From contig JACQAZ010000044.1 of NCBI GenBank assembly GCA_016194705.1, positions 52,760 through 116,759 on the forward strand: DNA of 64,000 nt. The letters are read 5' to 3'. The position numbers and the translations under genes are program-made. The DNA comes from Elusimicrobiota bacterium (GTDB lineage Bacteria > Elusimicrobiota > Elusimicrobia > UBA1565 > UBA9628). Of the stretch, positions 24,766 through 34,452 are shown piece after piece. A model generated the notes under the pieces. That model searched no databases. It was not told where the DNA came from and worked only from the letters and a program-made list of their open reading frames with translations. Each line of letters begins with the position of its first letter. The first letter of the stretch is position 1.

Positions 24766-25333
24766 AGCCGGCGGGCTTGAGGTAGAGCGGCGCGAAGACC
24801 GGCCGCCTCTTGCGCGCGAGGTGCCGCGCGGCCGGGGCAAGGAGATCTTCCGCCGTCGGGTCGCACTCCGCGATGACGGCGTGCCGCTTCCTGAGATCAT
24901 TTTCTCTCTCGTGCCAGAGCTTGGGATCGGCCCAGACCGCGGGGCCGACGGAACTCGCGCCGCGGAAGACCTGATAGAATTTCTCCTCGCGCCAGCCCGG
25001 GACCACGGCGCAAATCAGTTTGCCTTCGATCTTTCCCGCCGCGGCCTCGAGCCGCGAGACGGCCAGCGCGGGGATCTTGAGCGCGCCGGCGGCCACCGCG
25101 GCGTAGGCCATGCCGATGCGAATCCCCGTGAAGCGTCCCGGGCCGCTGGCCGCGGCGATGGCGTCGAGGTCGCGGAGCTCGAGGTCCGCGCGCTTCAAGA
25201 GCCGGTCGATCTGCGGCAGCAAGGTCTCGTCGTGAGGCGCCTTGAGCGTCCGATGGAACGCATACACCTTCTCTCCGGCGCGAACCGCCAGGCTCAAGGG
25301 CTCTCCCGTCGTGTCGACGGCCAAGAGGTTCAC
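24740..25333 (-). CDS. tsaB: tRNA threonylcarbamoyladenosine biosynthesis protein TsaB
   Basis: A 197-residue ASKHA-fold protein: LLAVDTTGEPLSLAV at the N-terminus, LLPQIDRLLKRADLELRDLD and the AAASGPGRFTGIRIGMAYA motif. It scaffolds TsaD and TsaE for t6A37 formation in ANN-decoding tRNAs. GTG 25333 is used; it overlaps the tsaE stop. TsaD is not in the window. Confidence 0.93.
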   Translation of the reverse strand: MNLLAVDTTGEPLSLAVRAGEKVYAFHRTLKAPHDETLLPQIDRLLKRADLELRDLDAIAAASGPGRFTGIRIGMAYAAVAAGALKIPALAVSRLEAAAGKIEGKLICAVVPGWREEKFYQVFRGASSVGPAVWADPKLWHERENDLRKRHAVIAECDPTAEDLLAPAARHLARKRRPVFAPLYLKPAGYEAKRPSR

Positions 25334-25785
25334 GCCGACTCCAGGCGCCGCAGCAGTTCGCGCGAGCGCCGGCCCATGGCCTTGAAGGCGAGCCGGCGGC
25401 CGTCTGCGGCGTGCGAGAGGCGGACCTCCAGGCGGTCCTTGGGGTAGTAGGCCGCGCCGGCTTGCGGCCATTCGATGACGCAGGCGGCCTTGGGATCGTG
25501 CAGGAAGTCCTCGAGGCCGATGTCGCCGGTCTCGGCCGCGCCGACGCGGTAGAGGTCGAGGTGGTTGAGCGTCAAGCGCTTCCCGCGGTAGAGCCGAGCC
25601 AAGCCGAAGGTCGGGCTCATAACGCGCCCCCGGAAGCCCGCCCCGGCCGCGATGCCTTTGGTCATCGTCGTCTTGCCGCTGCCGAGCTCTCCGTAGAGGC
25701 AGACGACGTCGAGCCCCTTGAGCAGGCGGCCGAGCTTCCGGCCCAAGGCTTGCGTCTCAACCGGAGTCCGCGTCTTCACGATCAT
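25330..25785 (-). CDS. tsaE: tRNA threonylcarbamoyladenosine biosynthesis ATPase TsaE
   Basis: A 151-residue P-loop protein with CLYGELGSGKTTMTKGIA (Walker A), a SPTFGLARLY switch-like segment and NHLDLYRV plus CVIEWPQ (Walker B region). It drives turnover of the TsaBDE complex for t6A. ATG 25785 overlaps the stop of hicA (ATGA), so it is translated in a chain from the toxin-antitoxin pair. Confidence 0.94.
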   Translation of the reverse strand: MIVKTRTPVETQALGRKLGRLLKGLDVVCLYGELGSGKTTMTKGIAAGAGFRGRVMSPTFGLARLYRGKRLTLNHLDLYRVGAAETGDIGLEDFLHDPKAACVIEWPQAGAAYYPKDRLEVRLSHAADGRRLAFKAMGRRSRELLRRLESA

Positions 25786-25958
25786 ATTTCAAGCTGCTTG
25801 CGGATCAAAGCGCAAAGAGAATCCCCGATCTCCGAGTGCCTTGGAACGGGAGCGATCCGGCCGGCCTTCGGATTAGCGTAGAGGTCGTGATTGTGTCCGT
25901 GTCTCTTGAGAAAGCAGCCTGCGGCGACGAGTTCCCGAATGAATTGCCGGCGCTTCAC
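25782..25958 (-). CDS. hicA: HicA family mRNA interferase toxin
   Basis: A 58-residue HicA protein: VKRRQFIRELVAAGCFLKRH, the catalytic-His region GHNHDLYANP and VPRHSEIGDSLCALIRKQL. HicA binds double-stranded RNA through a dsRBD-like fold and cleaves mRNA. The usual GSH is NH here, with the histidine kept. GTG 25958 overlaps the hicB stop and the hicA stop overlaps tsaE, which is unusual for a toxin. Confidence 0.88.
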   Translation of the reverse strand: MKRRQFIRELVAAGCFLKRHGHNHDLYANPKAGRIAPVPRHSEIGDSLCALIRKQLEI

Positions 25959-26158
25959 GCCGGGACGAGGATGGGTTTGGAATGGACGCGCCGGCGGGGA
26001 GAGGCTTGCTCCTTCATCACGAGGTTGTAGGCGTCGCGAATGTTCGTCTCGAGCTGCCGCAAGGTCTCGCCCTGGCTGAAAACGCCGGGGACTTCGCGCA
26101 GGCGGCCGATGAACCAGCCTTCGTCCTGCCAATACTCCAGCGTGAACTTGGTCTTCAT
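25955..26158 (-). CDS. hicB: HicB family antitoxin
   Basis: A 67-residue HicB with the partially degraded RNase H-like fold: LEYWQDEGWFIGRLREVPGV, SQGETLRQLETNIRDAYNLV. It neutralises HicA and commonly autoregulates. Here it precedes hicA, the reverse of many systems. ATG 26158 follows GAGGGAG. The in-frame TTG at 26170 is only 5 nt after the -10 hexamer, so it is less likely but possible as a leaderless start. Confidence 0.85.
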   Translation of the reverse strand: MKTKFTLEYWQDEGWFIGRLREVPGVFSQGETLRQLETNIRDAYNLVMKEQASPRRRVHSKPILVPA

Positions 26159-26175
26159 GGGCTCCCTCAAGGCAT

Positions 26176-26204
26176 AGTATAGAGCCTGCCAAGGCGATAA
26201 TCAA
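26176..26204 (-). promoter_or_regulatory. strong sigma70-type promoter for the hicB-hicA-tsaE operon
   Basis: On the minus strand, TTGATT (26199-26204), a 17-nt spacer and TATACT (26176-26181). The predicted start near 26169 is about 11 nt before hicB ATG 26158. This appears to be the only promoter for the seven-gene chain. Confidence 0.7.
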
Positions 26205-26214
26205 GTACACAACA

Positions 26215-26250
26215 GGCAAGGCCCCGGGCGCACAACCCCGGAGCCTTGCC
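26215..26250. other. intergenic GC-rich hairpin between divergent hicB and LysR genes
   Basis: Left arm 26215-26228 and right arm 26236-26250 form about 13 bp with one bulged A and a 7-nt loop. No clear T-run follows on either strand (CTTTCCG on plus). It lies upstream of the hicB promoter, so it is not a terminator for a visible gene. It could be a transcription insulator or a remnant; nothing else is seen in 26251-26387. Confidence 0.4.
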
Positions 26251-26387
26251 TTTCCGACCTGGGATCTGTCGGCGCGCGTCCCCTCTTCCTCGCGCCATCG
26301 ATCCTGCCCCTTGAGTGTAGCCCCGGAGCTCCGTTCAGGTCCATTGCATAATCGCGACATAAGTATTATCTTCTCGTTCACAGCGCC

Positions 26388-27281
26388 ATGGACCTCTACC
26401 AGCTCAGATATTTCCTCGAGGTCGCCCGCGAGCTCAACTTCACCCGCGCGGCGCAGAACCTGCACATCTCGCCGCCGGCGGTCAGCCGCAGCGTCGCACT
26501 CCTGGAGCGCTCGCTCGGCAAGAAGCTCTTCGCGCGCACAAAGCGCCGCGTAGAGCTCACGGCCGACGGAGAGTACCTCAAGCTCGGCGTCGAGAAAATC
26601 TACGACGACATCGAGCGCATCAAGCTCGGCCTCAAGACCGAGGCCGACGCCCCGCCCGCCATGCTCCGGATCGGCAGCCGCGAGATGATCACCAACTACC
26701 TGCTGCCGGGGCCCGTGCTGGCCATGCGCCGAAAATATCCGCAGACGCGCTTCGGGCTCTACGAGCTCGACGCCCGCGCCATGGCCGAGGCGCTCAAGAA
26801 GGACCAGCTCGATTTCGGGTTTCACTACCTAGATCCTCAAGACCCGCTCCTTGAGGCGCGCCATCTCGGCGGCCTCAAATCGCACGTCTACGCGTCCCGA
26901 AAGTTATTTGCGAAGGGAAGGCTCCCAAAGACCTTCAAAGAACTCGCGGCCTCTCCATTCATTGCGCCGCGGATTTTCCAAGGCGACCCGGCCCTGCCCA
27001 GCGTCGACGGCTTTCCCGACCACCGTCATCCTCGCAGCGTCGTCGTTGAGGGCGAATTCCTGGAGACCCACCGCCGCTTCGTTCTGGACGGCATCACGGC
27101 CGGAGTGCTGCCCGATCTGGTCATCAAGGACGAGTTCAATGCGCGCAAGGTCGTCCGGTTCGACGGCCCGCCGATCGCGCGCGAGATCTACTTTTTGAAG
27201 CGCCGCTCGCGTGCGCTGCCGAAGCTCGCCGACGAGCTGTGCGCAGCAGTCCGCCGGGAGATCAAGTCGGCGCAGGGCTGA
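26388..27281 (+). CDS. LysR family transcriptional regulator
   Basis: A 297-residue LTTR. The N-terminal winged helix-turn-helix reads LRYFLEVARELNFTRAAQNL and SPPAVSRSVALLERSLGKKL. The C-terminal effector domain begins near residue 90 (MLRIGSREMITNYLLPGPVL). LTTRs usually control a divergent gene; here the divergent neighbour is the hicB operon, about 230 bp away. The effector is unknown. ATG 26388 fits the family N-terminus. Confidence 0.93.
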   Translation: MDLYQLRYFLEVARELNFTRAAQNLHISPPAVSRSVALLERSLGKKLFARTKRRVELTADGEYLKLGVEKIYDDIERIKLGLKTEADAPPAMLRIGSREMITNYLLPGPVLAMRRKYPQTRFGLYELDARAMAEALKKDQLDFGFHYLDPQDPLLEARHLGGLKSHVYASRKLFAKGRLPKTFKELAASPFIAPRIFQGDPALPSVDGFPDHRHPRSVVVEGEFLETHRRFVLDGITAGVLPDLVIKDEFNARKVVRFDGPPIAREIYFLKRRSRALPKLADELCAAVRREIKSAQG

Positions 27282-27289
27282 CCCGCCTT

Positions 27290-27330
27290 CCTCCGTTGGT
27301 CCGTTGCTTCAAAGCAACAGACCAAGGAGG
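27290..27330. terminator. long hairpin between convergent LysR and thiL genes (candidate bidirectional terminator)
   Basis: An almost perfect inverted repeat: 27290-27309 pairs with 27312-27330 (one bulge, one mismatch), with the inner stem GTTGCTT/AAGCAAC. An outer CCCGCC...GGCGGG pair extends it. No long U-tract is present on either side, so intrinsic termination strength is uncertain, but the position between two convergent stops fits. Confidence 0.5.
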
Positions 27331-27354
27331 GGGACCCGGTCCCGGCGGGTGTGA

Positions 27355-28260
27355 TCAGCGGAAGTGATCGAAGCCCGACGGCTTGCGCGCCGCCGCGCGG
27401 CGCTCGGTCCACATGACGCCGATCCTGTAGGCGCCGGGCAAAATTTTCTCGAGGCGGCTCCAATCCTTGGGTCTGACCGTGCAGACCAGGCCGTAGTCCT
27501 CGCCGTCGGCCTGCGCCGCCTGCCACAACAGCCGCCCGAGCGAAAACCGCACGCCGAGCCCCGACTCCTGGGCGAGCAGCTCGCAGGAGCGCATGAGGCC
27601 GTCGGAGTTGTCGATGAGGCTCGTGGCTAGCCCGCTTTCCGCCAGCACGCGCGCGGCCTCGAGCTGCGGCTGCGGCTCCCAGAAGGCTTTGACGAAGCGG
27701 CCTCCTGTTTTTCCGGCCTTGAGCTCCGCGAGACCTCGGGCCGCGTCGCCGATGGGGCCGACGCCCGCGAGTATGTCGCCGGCGCGCGCGCCAGAGCGCT
27801 TGACGATGTTTTTGGGTCGCGCCTGGCCGAGCGCGGTCAAAGTGAAGAACAATTTCCGCGCCCGGCACAGGTTGCCCCCCAAAACCGGGACTTTGAAGCG
27901 CGCCGCGTCCTCGGCCAGACCTTCGAGGAATTCGCCGGCCCAGCGCTGCGGAGCCTGGGGCGGGAATCCGGCGCTGACGAGGACGCCGACGGGCTCGACC
28001 GCTCCCATCGCGGCCAGATCCGAGAGGTTGATGCGCAGGAGCTTGTGGGCCAAGCGCCGGAAATCGGTCCACCGCGTCTCGAAGTGCGCGCCCTCGGCGA
28101 GGTCGTCTTGAGTCGAGACCAGGACGTGGCCGGGCTTGACGCGCGAGAGCGCGGCGTCGTCCCCGGGACCGAGCATCAGCGACGAGTGCCGCTGGCGGGA
28201 GAATCTCCTGCGTATGCGCGCGAGCAGACCTGACTCCCCGAGCGCGGCCAGCCGCCTCAC
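27355..28260 (-). CDS. thiL: thiamine-monophosphate kinase
   Basis: A 301-residue protein: GPGDDAALSRV (Mg-ATP-binding Asp pair), STQDDLAEGAHFETRW, LSDLAAMGAVEPVGVLVS, LLGG-like PVLGGNLCRA, and DNSDGL near the C-terminus, all typical of ThiL in the PurM/AIRS fold. It phosphorylates thiamine monophosphate to thiamine diphosphate. GTG 28260 overlaps the nnrD stop. It is the last gene of the hpt-to-thiL chain. Confidence 0.92.
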   Translation of the reverse strand: MRRLAALGESGLLARIRRRFSRQRHSSLMLGPGDDAALSRVKPGHVLVSTQDDLAEGAHFETRWTDFRRLAHKLLRINLSDLAAMGAVEPVGVLVSAGFPPQAPQRWAGEFLEGLAEDAARFKVPVLGGNLCRARKLFFTLTALGQARPKNIVKRSGARAGDILAGVGPIGDAARGLAELKAGKTGGRFVKAFWEPQPQLEAARVLAESGLATSLIDNSDGLMRSCELLAQESGLGVRFSLGRLLWQAAQADGEDYGLVCTVRPKDWSRLEKILPGAYRIGVMWTERRAAARKPSGFDHFR

Positions 28261-29165
28261 AATTTGGCGAACGCGGCGGGGAGCTGGTCGATCACGTCCT
28301 GCGCGGTCATCGCCCAAGGAGTCTTCGTCTTCTCGGCGCGCTCGCCGGCCGCGCCGTGCAGCCAGGCGCCAAGAGCGGCGGCCTTGAAGCCCAGGTCTCC
28401 GGTCGCGCGGTTGGAGGCCAGCAGCTGGGCCCACAGGCCCGCGATAAGGCCCGCGAGCACGTCGCCGGAGCCCCCCTTGGCCAGGCCCGGGCCGCCCGTC
28501 GGGTTGAGCACGCTGCGCCCGCCGCCCGAAATCACCGTGCCGCGGCCCTTGAGCACGGCCACGCCGTTCCACTCCGCGGCGAGCTTCTCGGCCGCGCCTG
28601 CGCGGTCCTTGGCGACGTCGGCGGTCGTCATGCGCAGGCAGCGCGCCATCTCGCCCGGATGCGGCGTGAAGACGCAGCCCTGGGCCCGGCTGCGCAGCAG
28701 CTGGCGCGAGCCGGTCACCTCCTGGAGCGCGAGCACGTTCAAGGCGTCGGCGTCGACGACCGCGGGGATCGGAAGGTGGCTCAAGGCAAGCAAGACGAAG
28801 CGCGCGGTGTCGGCGTGCACCGAGAGCCCCGGGCCGATCGCGAGCACGGTGAAATCCTTGTCCTTGTGGATCTGCTCGAGCTTCTCGACGGCCTCGGGCC
28901 GCACGGCGCCCGACGAGTTCTCCGGCAGGGCCATCGTCATCGCCTCGGGAATCTGCCCCGCGACGCTGACCTGCAGGCTTCCCGGCAGGGCCACGGTCAC
29001 GAGGCCGCAGCCCGAGCGCAGGGCCGCGCGCGCCGCGAGGATCGCCGCGCCCGCCATGCCGCGCGAGCCTGCCGCGATCAGCGCGTGGCCGAAGAGGCCC
29101 TTGTGGTCGTCGGAGCGCCGCGAGACGAGACCGGACTTGAGCTCCGAGCGCGAGAGCGGCTTCAC
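28257..29165 (-). CDS. nnrD: ADP-dependent NAD(P)H-hydrate dehydratase
   Basis: A 302-residue ribokinase-fold enzyme: GHALIAAGSRGMAGAAILAA, LAIGPGLSVHADTARFV, VVDADALN, FTPHPGEMARCL and the C-terminal GGSGDVLAGLIAGL anion hole. It repairs damaged hydrated NAD(P)H. Only the dehydratase domain is present; the NnrE epimerase domain found in many fused homologues is absent. GTG 29165 overlaps the acpS stop. Confidence 0.93.
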   Translation of the reverse strand: MKPLSRSELKSGLVSRRSDDHKGLFGHALIAAGSRGMAGAAILAARAALRSGCGLVTVALPGSLQVSVAGQIPEAMTMALPENSSGAVRPEAVEKLEQIHKDKDFTVLAIGPGLSVHADTARFVLLALSHLPIPAVVDADALNVLALQEVTGSRQLLRSRAQGCVFTPHPGEMARCLRMTTADVAKDRAGAAEKLAAEWNGVAVLKGRGTVISGGGRSVLNPTGGPGLAKGGSGDVLAGLIAGLWAQLLASNRATGDLGFKAAALGAWLHGAAGERAEKTKTPWAMTAQDVIDQLPAAFAKL

Positions 29166-29493
29166 GCCTTGACCGCCACGGCCACGGCGTAATGGTCGCT
29201 GTGCGAAAGCGAGAGCTTGAGGCCGGAGGCTCTCCTGCCCTTCAGGAGCACGCCCGGCTTGCCGCGCGAATCCCGCGAGACCGAGATGTCTTTGAGGCTG
29301 ATCCCGTCGCGATCGAGCGCCTTCCAGACGGCCTCCTTGGCCGCGAATCTCACGGCGAAGTGCTGCCACGGGTTCTTCTTGCCGCGGCAGTAGGCGATCT
29401 CGGCGGGCGTAAAAACGCGCGAGAGGAAGCGCGGCGCGGACTTGCCGAGCTTGCGGACGCGCTCGATCTCGACGATGTCCAGGCCCAGCTCCA

Positions 29494-29494
<1 letters not shown>
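29162..29494 (-). CDS. acpS: holo-[acyl-carrier-protein] synthase
   Basis: A 110-residue AcpS: N-terminal GLDIVEIERVRKL with the Mg-binding Asp, FTPAEIAYCRGKKNPWQHF, and FAAKEAVWKALD, then LSLSHSDHYAVAVAV. It transfers 4'-phosphopantetheine from CoA to acyl carrier protein. ATG 29494 touches the glmS stop (TGATG). Confidence 0.95.
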
Positions 29495-31356
<1,862 letters not shown>

Positions 31357-31361
31357 ATCGG

Positions 31362-31478
31362 CGGTGCCAGGCTCTCTTTCACTCTTTTCACCCTTTGATC
31401 AAACCCCTGAATAACGCTATCTCCCGATCCCTCTTCCGCTTACCAAAGAGTGAAAGAGTGAAAGAGAGCCTGGCACCG
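31362..31478. repeat. 117-nt element with perfect 26-bp terminal inverted repeats (MITE/REP-like)
   Basis: The 26 nt at 31362-31387 are the exact reverse complement of 31453-31478. The outer part of each arm reads GGTGCCAGGCTCTC or its complement. The 65-nt interior is AT-richer than its surroundings, and the right arm is preceded by a second copy of an 8-nt unit (AAAGAGTG). It fills the entire gap between the pdxJ stop and the glmS start. No reading frame lies inside. It could be a mobile miniature element or form a large RNA hairpin. Confidence 0.75.
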
Positions 31479-32204
31479 TCAGTTGATGAGGTGCTTCATC
31501 TCGACGACCGCGGCCTTGAGGCCCACGAAGACCGAGCGCGCGACGATCGAGAAGCCGATGTTGAGCGCCGAGAGGTGCGGAATCCGCGAGACCGCCTGGA
31601 CGTTGTGGTAGTCGAGGCCGTGGCCCGCGTGGAGGTTGAGGTTCATCTCATGGGCCAAGTAGCCCGCCAGCTCGAGGCGTTCGAGCTCGGCCTGGATCTT
31701 GGCCTTGTTGCCGGCCGAGCAGTAGGCGGTGGTGCAGAGCTCGATCGTGTCGGCTCCCAGGGCCTTGGCCGCGCGCACGCCGCCCGCCTCGGGGTCGATG
31801 AAGAGGCTGACCTCGATGCCGGCCTTCTTGAGCTTGGCCACGGTCTTGGCGAGCGACTTGGAGCCGTTGCGCAGGTCGAGTCCGCCCTCGGTGGTGACCT
31901 CCTTGGCGCTCTCGGGAACCACGCAGACCGAGGCCGGCCCCGCCCTGAGCGCGATGGCGAGCATCTCGGGCGTGTCGGCCATCTCGAGGTGCAGGTCGCC
32001 CTTGAGCTTGGCGAGCTTCATCAGGTCGTCGTCCTGGATGTGGCGCCGGTCCCGGCGCAAATGGGTCACGATCATGTCGGCGCCGGCCGAGCGCGCCACT
32101 TGGGCGGCGGCGACCGGGTCCGGGTCGATGTCGCGCCGCGCCTGGCGCAGGGTCGCGATGTGATCGATGTTGACACCGAGCTTCACGTTGTTGCCGATTC
32201 TCAT
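31479..32204 (-). CDS. pdxJ: pyridoxine 5'-phosphate synthase
   Basis: A 241-residue TIM-barrel enzyme: LGVNIDHIATLRQARR, THLRRDRRHIQDDD, VCVVPESAKEVTTEGGLDL and LNAGHGLDY-like NLHAGHGLDYHN. It condenses 1-deoxyxylulose-5-P with 3-amino-2-oxopropyl phosphate to make pyridoxine phosphate. ATG 32204 overlaps the glmM stop (ATGA). Confidence 0.96.
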   Translation of the reverse strand: MRIGNNVKLGVNIDHIATLRQARRDIDPDPVAAAQVARSAGADMIVTHLRRDRRHIQDDDLMKLAKLKGDLHLEMADTPEMLAIALRAGPASVCVVPESAKEVTTEGGLDLRNGSKSLAKTVAKLKKAGIEVSLFIDPEAGGVRAAKALGADTIELCTTAYCSAGNKAKIQAELERLELAGYLAHEMNLNLHAGHGLDYHNVQAVSRIPHLSALNIGFSIVARSVFVGLKAAVVEMKHLIN

Positions 32205-33577
32205 TTCAGACTTCCCTCCTGACCTGTTTCTTGCAGAAAAGCTTTCTCGAGCTGCCGCGCCATGGCAATGATGCGCGCGCGGCTGGGCCCCTCGATCATG
32301 ATGCGCAGCAGGGGCTCGGTGCCCGAGTAGCGCAGGAAGACCCGCCCCCTCCCCTTGAGCTCGCGCTCGCAGCGGGCCGCGAGCCCGCGCAAGCGCGAGA
32401 GCCTCTCGAGCGGGACCTTGCGTGAGATCCTGAGGTTGTGCAGGACCTGCGGGACGGTCTTGAGGTGCTCGCGGTGCCAGCTCAAGGGCCGGCCCGACTC
32501 TCGGAGCGCGGCCAAGGTCTGCACCGCCGTCAAAAGCCCGTCGCCCGTGGCGAGGTACTGCCGGAAAACGATGTGGCCCGAGTTCTCGCCCCCGAGGCTC
32601 AAGCCTTCCTTCTCGATGGCCTCGGTGACGTTGCGGTCGCCGACGGGCACCGAGACGACGCCGATCCCCTGCTCCTTCAAGCCCGCGACGATCCCGAAAT
32701 TCGACATCACCGTCAGCACGACCCTGTCGTCGCGCAGCAGGCCCAGCCTGTGCAGGCGCACGGCAGCCAGGCAGATCAGCGCGTCGCCGTCGAGAAGCAC
32801 GCCTTTCTCGTCGCAAAAAAGCGCGCGGTCGGCGTCGCCGTCGAAGCAGACCCCTCCGTCGGCCCGGCGACGAACGACTTCACGCCGGAGTCCGTCCGGA
32901 TGCATGGCGCCGCAGCCCGCGTTGATGTTGCGGCCGTTGGGGCGGCAGCCGATGGGAAAGACCCGCGCGCCGAGGCCCGCAAAGAGCTCGGGGGCGATGC
33001 GAGAGGCCGCCCCGTTGGCGCAGTCGACGACGAGCCTCATCCCTGAAAGGTCGAGGGTCGCCGGGAAGGTGCTGCGAAGGAAATCGGCGAAATCGTCCCC
33101 CCACGCCCGGCCGTCCTCGCAGAGGGGCTTAGGGTACGCCGCGCGGCGCGAGCTCTTGAGCCGCCTCTCGATGCGGTCCTCGGAGGAGGAGTCCATCTTG
33201 AAGCCCCCGGCCGTGAAAAACTTGATGCCGTTGAACTCCGCGGGGTTGTGGCTGGCCGAGACGACGACCCCGCACAGGGCGTGCTTGCGCGGCACCAGAT
33301 ACGAGATGGCGCCGGTGGGGATCACGCCGAGGTCCACGGTCCTGCAGCCCGCCGAAGCAAAGCCCTGGGCCAGCTGCCGGCCGATGGCGGGGCCCGAGCC
33401 CCGCGTGTCGCGCGCCATCAGCACGAACGGCGCGCCTCCGTTGACGCGCCGTCCGGGCTGGCGGAGCATGAGCTCGGCCGCCAAGGCGCCGATGGCGCGG
33501 ACCGTGTCCGGGGTCAAAGGGGGCTTGCCGGGAATGCCGCGGACGCCGTCGGTGCCGAAGAGTCGCTCGCGGCTCAT
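32201..33577 (-). CDS. glmM: phosphoglucosamine mutase
   Basis: A 458-residue alpha-D-phosphohexomutase: N-terminal RLFGTDGVRGIPG, the active phosphoserine loop VVSASHNPAEFNGIK, metal-binding DGDADRAL and sugar-binding GGENSGHIVF, ending with the phosphate-binding RYSGTEPLLRIMIEG. It converts glucosamine-6-P to glucosamine-1-P. The order ftsH-folP-glmM is as in E. coli. It overlaps folP and pdxJ by 4 bp each. Confidence 0.97.
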   Translation of the reverse strand: MSRERLFGTDGVRGIPGKPPLTPDTVRAIGALAAELMLRQPGRRVNGGAPFVLMARDTRGSGPAIGRQLAQGFASAGCRTVDLGVIPTGAISYLVPRKHALCGVVVSASHNPAEFNGIKFFTAGGFKMDSSSEDRIERRLKSSRRAAYPKPLCEDGRAWGDDFADFLRSTFPATLDLSGMRLVVDCANGAASRIAPELFAGLGARVFPIGCRPNGRNINAGCGAMHPDGLRREVVRRRADGGVCFDGDADRALFCDEKGVLLDGDALICLAAVRLHRLGLLRDDRVVLTVMSNFGIVAGLKEQGIGVVSVPVGDRNVTEAIEKEGLSLGGENSGHIVFRQYLATGDGLLTAVQTLAALRESGRPLSWHREHLKTVPQVLHNLRISRKVPLERLSRLRGLAARCERELKGRGRVFLRYSGTEPLLRIMIEGPSRARIIAMARQLEKAFLQETGQEGSLK

Positions 33578-34452
33578 TTCGCGTCCCGGATCGCGGCCAG
33601 GGCCCCGAGCGCCCGCCGGGTCTCCAGCGCGTCGTGGACCCTGATGACCTTCACGCCGCCCAGGGCCGCCCAGCAGGCCGCCGCAAGGGAGCCCGCAAGC
33701 CTGTCCTCGGGGCCCTTGTCGGGCGAGATCCGGCCCAGGAAGGATTTGCGCGAGACCCCCAGCACGACCGGAGCCAGCCCTTGGAACTCGGCGAGGTGCT
33801 TCAAAAGCGAGAGGTTGTGCTCGAGGTCCTTGCCGAAGCCGATGCCGGGGTCGATGAGGATCTTGGCGCGATCGCCGCCTCCCTTGACGAAGAATTCGAT
33901 GCGGTCGGAGAGAAACGCCTTGACCTCCTTGACGACGTCGGCGTACCGCGGCTCGTCCTGCATGGTCTTGGGAGAGGAGCCCCCGCGATGCATCAGGATA
34001 ACGGCCTCGTATTGAAGAGCCTCCGCGAGCATCTCCGGATCATGCCTGAGCGCGGACACGTCGTTGAGCACGACGGCGCCGGCCTCGCGGCAGCGGCGGG
34101 CCACGGCGGCCTTGTCGGTGTCGATCGAGACCGGGACCTTGGTTTTTCGGCAAACGGCCTCGACGACGGCGACCGTGCGCCCGAGTTCCTCGGCCTCGGA
34201 GACGGGATCGGAGCCGGGGCGCGTCGATTGGCCGCCTATGTCGATGAGGTCCGCGCCCTCACCCGCGAGCGAGAGCGCCCGCTCCACGGCCGCCTGCGCG
34301 GTCTCGGCCCGGCTTCCCGGATAAAAAGAGTCGTGCGTCGCGTTGACGACCCCCATGATCAGAGTCCTCGGCTTGGCAAGCAAGTCGAGAATGGGGGAAC
34401 TTGGACGGCGCTCAGGCTGGATTAGCCGCGAGGATGGCATCGATGTCTTCAC
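33574..34452 (-). CDS. folP: dihydropteroate synthase
   Basis: A 292-residue TIM-barrel protein: MGVVNATHDSFYPGS (usual MGILNVTPDSFSDGG), ADLIDIGGQSTRPGSDPV, VPVSIDTDKAAVA, LNDVSALRHD and VLGVSRKSFLG. It joins DHPP and p-aminobenzoate in folate synthesis. The N-terminus is about 25 residues longer than typical; GTG 34452 and ATG 34440 are both possible, and either overlaps the end of ftsH. Confidence 0.94.
   Translation of the reverse strand: MKTSMPSSRLIQPERRPSSPILDLLAKPRTLIMGVVNATHDSFYPGSRAETAQAAVERALSLAGEGADLIDIGGQSTRPGSDPVSEAEELGRTVAVVEAVCRKTKVPVSIDTDKAAVARRCREAGAVVLNDVSALRHDPEMLAEALQYEAVILMHRGGSSPKTMQDEPRYADVVKEVKAFLSDRIEFFVKGGGDRAKILIDPGIGFGKDLEHNLSLLKHLAEFQGLAPVVLGVSRKSFLGRISPDKGPEDRLAGSLAAACWAALGGVKVIRVHDALETRRALGALAAIRDAK

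Noticed and set aside
26215..26250. Terminator of an upstream gene
   Set aside because: It lies between two divergent genes, so no transcript would end here; no T-run follows on either strand.
31362..31478. glmS ribozyme or riboswitch upstream of glmS
   Set aside because: The region is a simple long inverted repeat; none of the conserved core of the glmS ribozyme is visible and the length is too short for its double pseudoknot.
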